Shown: in pieces, positions 46,274-56,990 of the stretch
How positions within the stretch are numbered: position 1 is the stretch's first letter
How the letters are laid out: every line of letters begins with the position of its first letter
NCBI GenBank assembly: GCA_965201045.1
Contig: OZ241746.1
Location: 2,480,001 to 2,544,000 of the forward strand
From: JAPORK01 sp026710285
GTDB taxonomy: Bacteria > Pseudomonadota > Gammaproteobacteria > Pseudomonadales > Endozoicomonadaceae
DNA length: 64,000 bases
Direction of reading: 5' to 3'
Translations under genes and position numbers: made by a program
Notes under the pieces: generated by a model
Told to the model about the DNA's origin: nothing
What the model saw: the letters and a program-made list of their open reading frames with translations, nothing else
The model's database searches: none

Positions 46274-47191
46274 CTAGCCAATAGCCAGTGATGGCTTTAC
46301 ATAAGAAACAGGTGCTGTTGTTGCGTTGTCAAAAGTTACAAATTCCCATGCATTTTTTGTTGCCAATAGCTTGCGTATTAACTTGCTATTCATTTTGTGA
46401 CCTGATTTATGCCCTATAAATTCCCCTATCAAAGGTTTACCAAGCAAATAAAAATCACCTATAGCATCTAAAATTTTATGTTTGACGAACTCATCTTTAT
46501 AACGTAGACCATCTTCATTTAAAATTCGGTAATCGTCCATAACGATTGTATTTTCAAGATCTGCACCTAAACCTAAATTTTGAGCACGTAATAGTTCTGC
46601 ATCTTTCATAAAGCCGAAAGTTCTCGCCCGACTCACCTCTTTTACATAAGAGCTGCTGGAAAAATCAATGCTTACATGCTGTTTATGATCCTGAAATACC
46701 GGGTGATCAAAATCAAGAGAAAAGGTTACTTTAAATCCGTTATAAGGAAGAAAAGTAACAATTTTATCTTGCTCGCGAGCTGATACCTTCTTTTTTATTC
46801 TGATAAACTGCTTTAAAGCAGGCTGCTCTTCAATGCCTGCTGACTGAATTAAAAAGACAAAAGGAGCCGAACTCCCATCCATAATGGGGGCTTCATTTGC
46901 AGACAATTCAATATAAGCATTGTCTATTCCTAAACCTGCCAGGGCAGACATTAGGTGTTCGACTGTATCAACTCTGCCGCCATTAGCTTCTAACGAGGTG
47001 CACAAGTTTGTTTGCACTGCATTTTCTGCAAGGGCTGGAATTTCAACCCTGGAAGAGTCTTCATTAATTCTAACAAAGACAATGCCTGAGCCAACCGGAG
47101 CCGGCTTCAGCGTTAAATAAACTTTTTGTCCAGAATGAACACCCACGCCAGTGGCGTGGATAGTATTTTTTAATGTTCGCTGTCTGATCAT
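46274..47191 (-). CDS. lpxC: UDP-3-O-acyl-N-acetylglucosamine deacetylase
   Basis: 305 residues. LpxC does the committed step of lipid A synthesis (zinc-dependent deacetylation). Motifs: MIRQRTLKNTIHATGVGVHS, DTVEHLMSALAGLGIDNAYI (zinc His), and HKILDAIGDFYLLG with HKSGHKMN (remaining zinc His/Asp and catalytic His). Length is the family standard. Downstream of ftsZ with a 134-bp gap, as in most gammaproteobacteria; followed by a terminator. Confidence 0.97.
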   Translation of the reverse strand: MIRQRTLKNTIHATGVGVHSGQKVYLTLKPAPVGSGIVFVRINEDSSRVEIPALAENAVQTNLCTSLEANGGRVDTVEHLMSALAGLGIDNAYIELSANEAPIMDGSSAPFVFLIQSAGIEEQPALKQFIRIKKKVSAREQDKIVTFLPYNGFKVTFSLDFDHPVFQDHKQHVSIDFSSSSYVKEVSRARTFGFMKDAELLRAQNLGLGADLENTIVMDDYRILNEDGLRYKDEFVKHKILDAIGDFYLLGKPLIGEFIGHKSGHKMNSKLIRKLLATKNAWEFVTFDNATTAPVSYVKPSLAIG

Positions 47192-47325
47192 TTGCTAATC
47201 CTGCATGCCTCAAGTCAGCGCTTTCTCCGCTCTTTTTTGAAATAAAGAGCAATTATAACATAAAAACAAACTGTTACAAGGCATATATTTAAAAATATAA
47301 TATTTTTGTAGTCTCACTGACCATT

Positions 47326-48489
47326 TTAGTCACTCTGCCTGCGCAAAAATGCGGGTATATCCAGATACTCACACCCACTATCTGCCAGTTCACTTGCAGT
47401 CTCTTTTTTATCTTGCCTGACCGGCATTCTGTTTCTTAAATAGGTCGGTTTTTCTAGCTGACGATAGTCTACCGGATTTTCACATTTCTGAGCAACCCTA
47501 TCTTTCATGTTTTTATTTGATTTACTTTGTCCAAGCCCTGTGGCAACCACAGTGACACGTAAATCATCTGTCATTTCAGGGTCAATTACTGTACCAATTA
47601 CTACGGTGGCATCCGGAGATGAGAATTGCTCAACGACCTCTCCTACTTCATTAAACTCTCCAATAGAAAAATCAAGTCCCGCTGTAATATTAACCAGAAT
47701 TCCACACGCTCCTTCTAAGTTAATATCTTCAAGTAACGGACTGCGAATGGCAGCTTCTGCAGCATCAATAGCCCTGCTGCTACCCGAACCCGTTCCAGTA
47801 CCCATCATAGCCATCCCCATTTCAGACATAACCGTGCGTACATCAGCAAAATCAACATTTATCATCCCAGGGCGAATAATCAAATCTGCAATTCCCTGAA
47901 CAGCACCCAGCAAAACATCATTAGCTGCACTGAAAGCAGAAAGAAGATTAGCCTCTTTTCCTAAAACAGGGAGCAATTTTTCATTGGGTACTGTTATTAG
48001 AGAATCGACACTTTCTTCTAATTCTTTTAAGCCCTGTTCTGCAATTGCCATTCTGCGACGACCTTCAAAGGGAAAAGGTTTTGTCACAACAGCTGCTGTT
48101 AAAATGCCCATTTCTTTTGCAATTTGTGCTGTAACAGGTGCTGCACCGGTACCTGTTCCGCCCCCCATTCCTGCCGTAATAAAAACCATATCAGCCCCTT
48201 TGAGCGCATCAGCAATTCTGTCTTTATCTTCAATTGCAGCCTGACGCCCAATATCAGGATTAGCACCGGCTCCTAATCCTCTGGTGATTGTACTTCCTAG
48301 TTGCAGAGATATTTGTGCATTCAGACTTTTTAATGCCTGAGCATCTGTATTTGCAACAATGAAGTCAACGCCTTCAACATTATTATTTAGCATGTGATTG
48401 ACAGCATTACCACCGCCGCCACCTACGCCGATAACTTTGATAACTGCATTTTGAGTTTCATTTTCAACCAGTTCAAATACTGTTGACAT
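47326..48489 (-). CDS. ftsZ: Cell division GTPase FtsZ
   Basis: 387 residues. Tubulin homologue that forms the division ring. Nucleotide-binding motifs: GVGGGGGNAVNHM, the tubulin signature GMGGGTGTGAAPV, NVDFADVRTVMSEMG, and the T7-loop region around LEGACGILVNITAG. A variable linker (about 318-370) leads to the conserved tail YLDIPAFLRRQ, which in relatives binds FtsA and ZipA. It follows ftsA after 58 bp. Confidence 0.97.
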   Translation of the reverse strand: MSTVFELVENETQNAVIKVIGVGGGGGNAVNHMLNNNVEGVDFIVANTDAQALKSLNAQISLQLGSTITRGLGAGANPDIGRQAAIEDKDRIADALKGADMVFITAGMGGGTGTGAAPVTAQIAKEMGILTAAVVTKPFPFEGRRRMAIAEQGLKELEESVDSLITVPNEKLLPVLGKEANLLSAFSAANDVLLGAVQGIADLIIRPGMINVDFADVRTVMSEMGMAMMGTGTGSGSSRAIDAAEAAIRSPLLEDINLEGACGILVNITAGLDFSIGEFNEVGEVVEQFSSPDATVVIGTVIDPEMTDDLRVTVVATGLGQSKSNKNMKDRVAQKCENPVDYRQLEKPTYLRNRMPVRQDKKETASELADSGCEYLDIPAFLRRQSD

Positions 48490-48547
48490 TATTGCTCTCC
48501 TTAACCTGTTTTACTTATCATCCATATTTAGTAAAAACAAATATAAG

Positions 48548-49777
48548 TCAAAAATTTTCCTGAAACCAACACCGCAAATAACGAAAAATACCTTTTGAAG
48601 GCTGGTTTCGGGTTTTGATATCACTGCCTTGCTGTAAATTATAGCTATATTGCAGCAATCCTACCCCTGTTGCATAAATGGGGTTACTAAGTAATTCATT
48701 CATTCCTAAGGTTTCCAAAGGGACACCAAGACGGGTCGGCATATTAAATATATTGCTTGCCATGGCAACGGCTCCTTCCATTTTAGATGTTCCTCCTGTG
48801 AGTACAATACCCGATACTAGCTGATCCTCAAATCCACTTTTTAGCAGCTCTCTTTTGATTAGAGAAAAGATTTCCTCATATCGAGGCTTAACCACACTGA
48901 CCAGAAAGCGCCTGGAAACTTCTTTTAATCTCTTATCATTATGATTCGAAATTTTAATTACATCTTTGTCGTTAATCGACTTAGATGTTACGCATGCATA
49001 TTTTATTTTAATTTCTTCTGCATGATTTACGGGAATACGTAAAGCTATAGCAATATCATTTGTTACATGATCACCCGCAATAGGAATCGTTGCAGTATAA
49101 CGTATAGCACCTTTAGTGAAAACAGCAATATCAGTTGTTCCACCACCAATATCAACCAGGCATACTCCCAGCTCTTTTTCATCGTCAGTCAACACAGCAT
49201 AGCTCGATGCTAATTGTTCCAAGACCATATTTTCTATTTTCAAATTGCACAAATTAACACATCGTTCAATATTTTTCGCCGCATTGGATGCGCATGTAAT
49301 AAGGTGTACCCAGGCTTCAAGGCGAACGCCTGCCATTCCCAGAGGCTCACGAATTTCTACCTGCTCATCGACAACATATTCTTGTGGTAATATATGCAAA
49401 GTTCGTTGATCGGCAGGGATTATGACAGCTTTTGCTGCATCAATCACCTTATTGATATCTTTTACAGTGACTTCTTTATCTTTTACTGCCACAATGCCAT
49501 GAGAATTAACACTATTTATATGGCTGCCGGCAATACCAACATGAGCAGAGTGAATTTTATAATTTGCCATATTTTCTGCTTCCTGAACTGCCTTAGTGAT
49601 TGCTTGCATTGTTGACTCGATATTTATAACAGCTCCTTTCCGCAAACCGACGGAAGGACATGTTCCCAGTCCTTTTATATACATTTTTCCGAAACTGGAA
49701 ATTTCAGCTATTAAAACAACAACTTTTGATGTTCCAATATCTACACTGACGATCATCTGTTCCTTATCCGCTGTCAT
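48548..49777 (-). CDS. ftsA: Cell division protein FtsA
   Basis: 409 residues. Actin-like membrane tether of the Z-ring. Actin-fold motifs: MIVSVDIGTSKVVVLIAEIS (phosphate 1), the SHV/1C domain region HSAHVGIAGSHINSVNSHGI, VCLVDIGGGTTDIAVFTKGA (phosphate 2), GIVLTGGTSKMEGAV (adenosine), and a C-terminal amphipathic stretch (GIFRYLRCWFQENF) typical of the membrane-targeting helix. ftsQ, normally just upstream, is not found; about 1.1 kb without genes lies there. Confidence 0.96.
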   Translation of the reverse strand: MTADKEQMIVSVDIGTSKVVVLIAEISSFGKMYIKGLGTCPSVGLRKGAVINIESTMQAITKAVQEAENMANYKIHSAHVGIAGSHINSVNSHGIVAVKDKEVTVKDINKVIDAAKAVIIPADQRTLHILPQEYVVDEQVEIREPLGMAGVRLEAWVHLITCASNAAKNIERCVNLCNLKIENMVLEQLASSYAVLTDDEKELGVCLVDIGGGTTDIAVFTKGAIRYTATIPIAGDHVTNDIAIALRIPVNHAEEIKIKYACVTSKSINDKDVIKISNHNDKRLKEVSRRFLVSVVKPRYEEIFSLIKRELLKSGFEDQLVSGIVLTGGTSKMEGAVAMASNIFNMPTRLGVPLETLGMNELLSNPIYATGVGLLQYSYNLQQGSDIKTRNQPSKGIFRYLRCWFQENF

Positions 49778-50888
49778 TTATGAACCTGGCTCTTATTTTA
49801 AATTGTTTCATAATTTGACCATAATGCAAATCTGATAACTAAACGAAAAAAGTCTAACAATTTTGTACAGCCCTGAAAGATATCAGTCAAGTTGCTAAAA
49901 AAGTAATTTTCAGCAATATCACAACTTCATTCTCAGTATTATCACTCAGACATTTAAAAACTCACTTCTACCACTATGATTTAAGCAAAGTATGTATCAT
50001 ATATTTATACTCTTTAAACAAAATAGTATAACCCTACTTCAGCGTTTTTAGCTAAAAATATTCAGCACTCACGATTACTGAGCAAGCTTTTTAAAAGTAG
50101 AGCACTTCAGTGATTTATCAGCATATGATATTTAAAGTCAAATTTTTTTATCCTCAGTTCTGCTGCTAATAAACAGCAGGTAATTGTTACTATTATTTAC
50201 ACTTGTTCAGCTTCAGGCTGCCAGATTCAATTTCTCAAAAAAACTACTATTAAAGTGTTATAAAAAATAAAATTCAGTGTTCTGAAGCTGAATGAATACA
50301 TATGGTTTTTTGTCTGGAATTTTAAATTTTTTGCTTTTATGACAGATTCAGGGTCTGAGCACATAACTTATTCATAAATCGCAAACTATAAGACAGCTTT
50401 TTTTCAGTCTGAAAAATTTAATTGTGCTGTAGTTTTTAAGCTGTCGAATCAAAATTATTTTGACTAAAATCATTCAGGGCAAAATCTTTCGCATCTGTGT
50501 TTTAAATATTCTTTTAATAGCTGGTCTGATACCCTAAAGAATCAAATTGTTTTTTTGTACATTAACATGAACATACTAATGTGCTATCCATGAGATTGTG
50601 AGTAAATTCTGACAACCTGAACAAAAAAATACAAAACGGTTCAATAATATTCAGTATAGAACAACAATAATAAACAGCATTGAAAAGTTTTTAAAATGAA
50701 AAAAATAGAAGGATTTATTTGATATAAATATTTTATACAAAGAATGTATTTTATATTTTGCTTTATAATTTAAATGCTTATGGTAAAAACCCAGACGAAT
50801 TCTTTTATAGTAATGTGTAGTTGCTACAAATCAGTCTGCTTAGGTAATGCCCGTCTCTTGATCACATTTTTTAGATTCTGACTTTTAC
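49778..50888. other. 1.1-kb stretch upstream of ftsA with no gene
   Basis: All frames I checked are full of stops. No ftsQ, ddl or murC remnant could be read in the part translated by eye (49801-49980, minus strand). AT-rich throughout. It must hold the ftsA promoter. Confidence 0.5.
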
Positions 50889-51010
50889 TTTGGAAGGTTT
50901 GTCTTATCCGGAATATACCAATCTTTGAAAGGTACAACCGTGGACCGAGCCTGTCAAAATCCGATTGGCTGCCTTCAGGTTTTGACTCCGTTCAGCCAGC
51001 GCTCGGGGAT
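50889..51010 (+). repeat. Dispersed palindromic repeat, copy 4 (decayed)
   Basis: GGAAGGTTTGTCTT, ATACCAATCTTTGAAAGG, TACAACCGTGG and ACCGAGCCTGTC match 17257-17320 and, in part, 42870-42900. The second arm of the palindrome is badly worn. It lies between the gene-free stretch and the YD-repeat array. Confidence 0.5.
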
Positions 51011-51159
51011 ATGCTTAGCCAACGGAATCCGGTGGTATGTTCAGAAGGAGAGACCAACCGGTCAGGGTAAAAGCAGAAATCTAAAAAATCAGCCGAATCA
51101 GTACAAGTCATGAGGTCAGATGGTCTTCATCCAGGGCTATCCACCATAAACAAATGAAG

Positions 51160-54100
51160 TTATCTGTTATGAAAAACGATTACGTGTTCAATGTCCTCTT
51201 CTCTTATACCGAATTCACCCAGCAATCTCTGAATACTGTCTACAGCACTTGGAGTAAATACATGCAGTTCCTCACTGATTGCTACATGCCAGTCATTAAG
51301 TATGTATTGTCGGGAAAAATATATTTTAACATTGCATACAAGAATAAGACCATTTCCCTGTCTTTCTACATCAGCCAAATTAGTCCCAGAACTTTTAATA
51401 TCCCCCATGAGCTCGGTGTATAAGTTGTTAACTAAACGTATCAAACCTTCATAAGACTCAAATTTAAGCTTATCTGCTGCCTCCAAATAATCAGCTAAAA
51501 GCGGAACATTAATGGGTTGCTTAAATTCCATTGCACCGGAAAAAAATCCAAATAATTTAGTTTCAATTTCGGTTGTTAAATCGTATGCTTTGCTAATATT
51601 TGATATATTTCCTGCGAGAGAATATACACCGTTTATTTGCATCATGTCCTGACCTTCATTTAGTCCTAATACCTGTTTTAATTTTTGCGCTGGTGTACGC
51701 TCTGCTTCATTAATAGCAACTTCTGTAATATTACCCATATTACCACCGGATAAATCTGATGTTTCTGCGATATTTACTGAAGCCAAAAATACATCATCAG
51801 CCATAGGGTAGCTGCTTGCACTCATTTTTGAAGAGACCGAAGCAGCTATAGAACAAGTTTCACTCAGCTCCTCGCTAGAAACTTCAACAGCAGGGATCAT
51901 ACTGAAACCCAAAGTAGCTATTGCCAGTGTTATATCTATTCCACCGGCAACGGCACTGGCAATATTTAAACCTTTATTTGGAGGTACTGCCGCTGCTGTA
52001 ACCATTACACTGCCAGTTGCTGCGGATACACCAACAACACCTGCAACAATCAGTGAAGGGACCTTTCCAGCAACAAGTCCTGCGCCCAGCGCTACAGTTG
52101 CGATTGTTAGCAGGAGTGCCGTTCCCACGGCGTTTGCCCATCTTTTATGCAGAGCTGCCATGCCCAGTGTACCTGCATAATTTATAATATTCATTGCAGA
52201 ACCGAGCCATTTAGGTCTGTTCCCACTGGGGTCTGTATGCATAACAGGATTATTGCTACCGAAGGCATAACCGTCACCGGCAGGATCTTCACTCACAAAA
52301 TAGCGTCCATTCGGATTATAAGTTCTGTGTCCGGCACCTAAGAACTGCCAACCGGTGACCGGATCATGTTGTTCACCATCAAAGCCTGTTAAAGTACGCA
52401 GATATAAGGGTTGTGAAATATCTGTATGATTATGCCATTGCATACCATAAGGGCTGTAAACAGTACGCTGATTAACAACCCAGCTACTACCGTGATCACT
52501 TTTTGTTAATATGCTGGTAATATCTTGTTTATAATTTTGTTCATAATACTCATGTATAATGCCATCAATTGCTTTAGCTACACCTAAAGGGGTTATAGCA
52601 TGTTTGTTTTGTTCTGAATCATTAATTTGTTCACCTACCAGATTTTTATCTGTGTAAAACATATATCGTATACTGTCTGAATCAATTATCTGTTTAACTT
52701 CACGTTCACCACCATCATAAATATACTGACTTTGTTTACCTTGTGGTGTTACAACTTGTGTTATCTGATTAAAAGCATTATAAGTCATGTGATTGCCTTC
52801 ACCGTCCGTGGTCATATTGCCGGCTGTATCATAACTGAAATTATTAATGACAGATGGTTGATTGTTCCATTGGGTACTTATTTTCTGCAGGCGTAGTGGC
52901 GCTTGGGGATCACCATAACCATAACTGACGATTTTTCTTAATGTTTTTTGTTGTGTGGTATCAGTTAACTCTTCTTTGACTTGTGTCATTCGGTTTAAAG
53001 CATTAAATGTATAATCCTGTCGGGTTATAACTGGTGCTTTATTAAGACCTGAATTTTTAAAGTGGGTATCCCTTGGGCACAGTGGTAAACCTATTGAACC
53101 GGTGCAGATGACCGTGGTCAGATTATCTAGTATATCATAGTGATAATGCAGCACTGCCTGTTGATGATCACCTATTTTATGTATCAATGTGGTCATATTA
53201 TTTGCAGTATCATAACTGTATTGCCATGATGAAAGCAATTTGCCTGAAAGTATATCTACGACACTTTTGTTCTGACCGTAATTATTATACTCAACATGAC
53301 GGTCCATACCACTGCCATATTTAACTGTAGTAATACGGGAAAAATCACCATAAGTTAATGTAGACAATAACTGCTCTTTGCCGTTCTTTGCTTCATAACT
53401 GACTGAGCTGATACGTCCAAAATGATCATATAATTTTTTTATTTGCTGACCGGCAGGGCTGATCATAGCCATTACATTTCTATTCACATCATACGTCCAT
53501 GAAATTTTATAGTCAGCACTTTGATTGTTTTTGGCATGATGTATCAGTTGCTCTGTTTTTCCATCATCACTATAAGTCCATGTTGTTGTCCCTGTATTAT
53601 CAGTCACTCTGTCGGGTTGTAGAGTGAGTGGATTATAATGCATTTGTACCAGCAATTTACCATTGAGCCATTTGCTAACAGGAAGCCCCAGTACATTATA
53701 TTTATAAGCAATGATATTACCAGCAGGTGTAGTTATTGTGTTTCGTTTACCATCAGTGGTATAGGTATAAACAGTGCGTTTACCATCTTCTCCTGCCTGC
53801 CATAGCGGCTCTCCTGTTGCATTATACTGTGCAGAAAATAGCACATAGTGATGATGATCTTTGACCGGTTCTGCCCATTTCTCAACAATATTACCGATAA
53901 AATTATAGACATTATGTATTTTATCACCCGCTGGATCAATTATTTCACTTATACGCCCACGGTCATCATAATGTGTTATAACTGTTTTTCCGGCATAATC
54001 TGTTGATGAGATTTTTCGTCCATAGGCATCATAGGTAGCAGTTGCCACTTTTGCACCTGGTAACTGACTGCCTGTCGTACAGTATTGTTTGGCAGGAAAT

Positions 54101-56676
54101 GGTGAATCTGTGGATTCAGGCAATAAAATTTGTTTAACCGGTTTATCTAATATATTACCCTGAACAACAGAAATCGTTGAATGTCCTCCATTATCCAGGT
54201 TATAACTGACCACGCAACGATCAGGATCATCATAACGCTTAGCTATTATTTCTCCATCAGGAAGATATTTATTAAGAATACGTCCCGTAGCAGTATAGTC
54301 ATAAGTGGTTGTTAGCTGTCTGGGTTTATTGAGTGAATTTTTGCGATAATCATATGAATGCGTTGCAGCAATCTGCCCGTTAGTATCATAAATTATACTA
54401 TTAATTAGCTGCCAGTTATTATGCTCTGCTTTTCCGTTGGTATCAATTTTTTCAGAAAAACTTTCCAGTTTTCTCCCTGCACCATCAAAGATTACTTTTT
54501 GTTGTAGACCGTTGGGATTTGTTACAATAACCTGATTGAGTTGTGGTGACTCTGTATAATGGTAGTATTTACTTGCTGCAAAACCTGTACCTATGGCTGA
54601 ATCAGCCTGTATCAGACGACCCTGGTTATCGTAGTGGTAATGGATGATATTTTTGCCGGAAGCATCTGTTATTTTCAGCTTCTGATGAGTAAACAGACTG
54701 ACAGTGATTGCAGATGAGCGTCGTTCCTGACTACTGCCTTCTTCAAAGACGTTGTAAGAAGTTTTTACTGCCTTATCGGTATTGATAATATAATGATATT
54801 CCCGGGTTAATTTATCTTGTTGTTTGTTATCTTCTGTTTTGTCAGTTAATATTGATGTTTTTAATAAACCATAAGTAGCATAATCATCTTTATTATTATA
54901 ATAATGACGTGTAGTCGTGTGACGCTGATGACCAGATATCGATATCTGTTTGAGCAATACTAAAATATAACTCTCTCCGTTAACATTTGGTTCTTTTTGA
55001 TAATAATTATAAATTTTTTTTACTGGTAGTTTTGAAGCACCTGTTACTGTATCAGAAGGATAGGAGGTAACTGACTCGGTCAATACATTGAGTGACCACT
55101 CGGAAGGTTCTGCAGGACAAAAATGATCTCCCTGTGCTGGACAATATTTTATTATTTCATGTCGTCCATAGCCATCAGTTTTACTAAGAATTCTTCCGTT
55201 ATTGTCATATGATTGTCGGGTAATATCAATTGCCGGATAACCTGAATTCTCTCCCCAGGTATGAGTTTCTATTTTAAGTGGCAGTGTATAGGTAACCGGT
55301 AAATCTTCAAAACGGGTATGTGCACAACCGTCATACTGATCAGTACGACAAAAAAAACTGTGCGTTTCAGCAAGAAGGTGTTTAGTTTTATCACTGAATA
55401 ACCTGGTATCAATCAACAGATGGTATTTATTGTAAGTTCTGACTGTTTTTGATAAACCATTGTCTGCTGATGTTCGATAAGTGTAAGCAGCCGGTGCTTC
55501 AAATAAAATGTCTCCTTTTGCACCTGGCATAATATCTAAGCCTGCATTAAAGCCAAGATAATTATGATCATTATTACTGATTTGATCATAAGTGTAGCGG
55601 GTAACCATTCGAGGTTGTGATGAACCCGGATCAACGACCTGCGATGTTACCACACACAGACCCTGTCCCTGATTACTATAGAATAATGGCATTTTCAATG
55701 CCTCAGAGCAATTATAGTGGACGCTTTTTACTAAACCTGTCGGATAAATAAATTGACTGAGTAAATGATTAAACGAAGAATAACGTATATGAATACTCTT
55801 TTCGTTATGATGTTTATCATTAAAAAGGGTAATAGCCTGTAGCTGATTATCTGCATTGCTAATATGAATATTAACCGGTTTACCATCACTGTTATAGCTG
55901 GTTACTGTCAGATAATTATCCTTTCGGTTCAAAATAATTTTATGTCCAAAATCATCGCTGATCATGCTTAATAAATGTGTGCCGGGGAAATAATAAAAAT
56001 TAACCTTTTTACCATCCTGTTGTTCCAGTCGGACTTCATAACCATCATGATTAAGTGTCTCCTTCAGTCCGTTAATATAGGTAATAGCAAAGTGAGTTTT
56101 TTTACTCCCTGCAATTTGCATATCTTTTATTTTATGGTAGAGTGGCCACCACTGTCCTGTATCATTCTGCTGTAAACTAAAGCCTTGTCCCTGAGAAGTC
56201 GTTAGCTGATTATTGACCGGATTAAAATGAGTTAAATTCCAGCTCCAGCCCTGACCCAGACCATCAGGATCTGCCATACTGTTACTGCTGTAATTAATCT
56301 GTAAATTAATATTGGGTCCGTGATCCAGATTACTGATTAAACTTCCGGTTTTAACATATGCAGTAAATGTACCTGTTCTTGGATCAATTTGTGTTCCTGC
56401 GACTTTTTGAAAATTAAAAGCATTAGACCATGGAGCAGAATTACTTTCTTCCATTGTATGAGATAAATTTACTTTATTGGCTTTTGCTAATGCACGGGTA
56501 ACATGATTTTTCTGATCTGTACTGTTGTTATCTACAGATAACTGCATATTATCAATTTTTCTTTTATCAGCAACAGAAAATAACTGACAAATGATTAGTA
56601 TAAAAAAAACAAGAAAAAATAGAGTTATGAAATCTTTTGTTTTTTTGTATTCATAAAAGTAATATGATTTTAACAT
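51160..56676 (-). CDS. Giant YD-repeat protein, group B, copy 1
   Basis: 1838 residues. Residues 20-45 form a strong signal or anchor segment (DFITLFFLVFFILIICQLFS). Then the family entry motif (PWSNAFNFQ, DPRTGTFTAYVKTGSL, NLDHGPNINLQINYSSNS, GLGQGWSWNLTHFNP), YD repeats to about 1400, the core LGAGHRTYNPNGRYFVSEDP and a DPSGN near 1484, a long Ala/Gly/Val-rich hydrophobic segment (about 1500-1600), and a C-terminal domain from about 1675. That domain has NNLYTELMGDI, VERQGNGLILVCNVKIYFSR and W.V, shared with the two genes upstream. No known enzyme motif. A TTGCAA/TAATAC pair with 17-bp spacing lies just before the ATG. No immunity-type gene follows. Confidence 0.85.
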   Translation of the reverse strand: MLKSYYFYEYKKTKDFITLFFLVFFILIICQLFSVADKRKIDNMQLSVDNNSTDQKNHVTRALAKANKVNLSHTMEESNSAPWSNAFNFQKVAGTQIDPRTGTFTAYVKTGSLISNLDHGPNINLQINYSSNSMADPDGLGQGWSWNLTHFNPVNNQLTTSQGQGFSLQQNDTGQWWPLYHKIKDMQIAGSKKTHFAITYINGLKETLNHDGYEVRLEQQDGKKVNFYYFPGTHLLSMISDDFGHKIILNRKDNYLTVTSYNSDGKPVNIHISNADNQLQAITLFNDKHHNEKSIHIRYSSFNHLLSQFIYPTGLVKSVHYNCSEALKMPLFYSNQGQGLCVVTSQVVDPGSSQPRMVTRYTYDQISNNDHNYLGFNAGLDIMPGAKGDILFEAPAAYTYRTSADNGLSKTVRTYNKYHLLIDTRLFSDKTKHLLAETHSFFCRTDQYDGCAHTRFEDLPVTYTLPLKIETHTWGENSGYPAIDITRQSYDNNGRILSKTDGYGRHEIIKYCPAQGDHFCPAEPSEWSLNVLTESVTSYPSDTVTGASKLPVKKIYNYYQKEPNVNGESYILVLLKQISISGHQRHTTTRHYYNNKDDYATYGLLKTSILTDKTEDNKQQDKLTREYHYIINTDKAVKTSYNVFEEGSSQERRSSAITVSLFTHQKLKITDASGKNIIHYHYDNQGRLIQADSAIGTGFAASKYYHYTESPQLNQVIVTNPNGLQQKVIFDGAGRKLESFSEKIDTNGKAEHNNWQLINSIIYDTNGQIAATHSYDYRKNSLNKPRQLTTTYDYTATGRILNKYLPDGEIIAKRYDDPDRCVVSYNLDNGGHSTISVVQGNILDKPVKQILLPESTDSPFPAKQYCTTGSQLPGAKVATATYDAYGRKISSTDYAGKTVITHYDDRGRISEIIDPAGDKIHNVYNFIGNIVEKWAEPVKDHHHYVLFSAQYNATGEPLWQAGEDGKRTVYTYTTDGKRNTITTPAGNIIAYKYNVLGLPVSKWLNGKLLVQMHYNPLTLQPDRVTDNTGTTTWTYSDDGKTEQLIHHAKNNQSADYKISWTYDVNRNVMAMISPAGQQIKKLYDHFGRISSVSYEAKNGKEQLLSTLTYGDFSRITTVKYGSGMDRHVEYNNYGQNKSVVDILSGKLLSSWQYSYDTANNMTTLIHKIGDHQQAVLHYHYDILDNLTTVICTGSIGLPLCPRDTHFKNSGLNKAPVITRQDYTFNALNRMTQVKEELTDTTQQKTLRKIVSYGYGDPQAPLRLQKISTQWNNQPSVINNFSYDTAGNMTTDGEGNHMTYNAFNQITQVVTPQGKQSQYIYDGGEREVKQIIDSDSIRYMFYTDKNLVGEQINDSEQNKHAITPLGVAKAIDGIIHEYYEQNYKQDITSILTKSDHGSSWVVNQRTVYSPYGMQWHNHTDISQPLYLRTLTGFDGEQHDPVTGWQFLGAGHRTYNPNGRYFVSEDPAGDGYAFGSNNPVMHTDPSGNRPKWLGSAMNIINYAGTLGMAALHKRWANAVGTALLLTIATVALGAGLVAGKVPSLIVAGVVGVSAATGSVMVTAAAVPPNKGLNIASAVAGGIDITLAIATLGFSMIPAVEVSSEELSETCSIAASVSSKMSASSYPMADDVFLASVNIAETSDLSGGNMGNITEVAINEAERTPAQKLKQVLGLNEGQDMMQINGVYSLAGNISNISKAYDLTTEIETKLFGFFSGAMEFKQPINVPLLADYLEAADKLKFESYEGLIRLVNNLYTELMGDIKSSGTNLADVERQGNGLILVCNVKIYFSRQYILNDWHVAISEELHVFTPSAVDSIQRLLGEFGIREEDIEHVIVFHNR

Positions 56677-56990
56677 AAGATATCCAAAGTAGTATTATTT
56701 TAATTTCAGTTAATTTGCAAGATACAGTTTGATTAGCGGAATGTTTTTTAACGATTAAAATATATACCTGTTTATATATTGATATTTTTTGTCACTTTAA
56801 ACAGTTTTGACGTGTAAAAACCGAGTTGTATATAAATGTTAATTCTTTATAATTTCATTCCTAAATATAGCTTCTGAAAAAATCTCGTGATAACAATTTT
56901 GTTGAATTTATTATATTTCTACACTCGGTTAATATCATTGCTTCTGTTTAAAATTAGCAGAGTTAATGCTATTAAGATTAGAATGATTTA

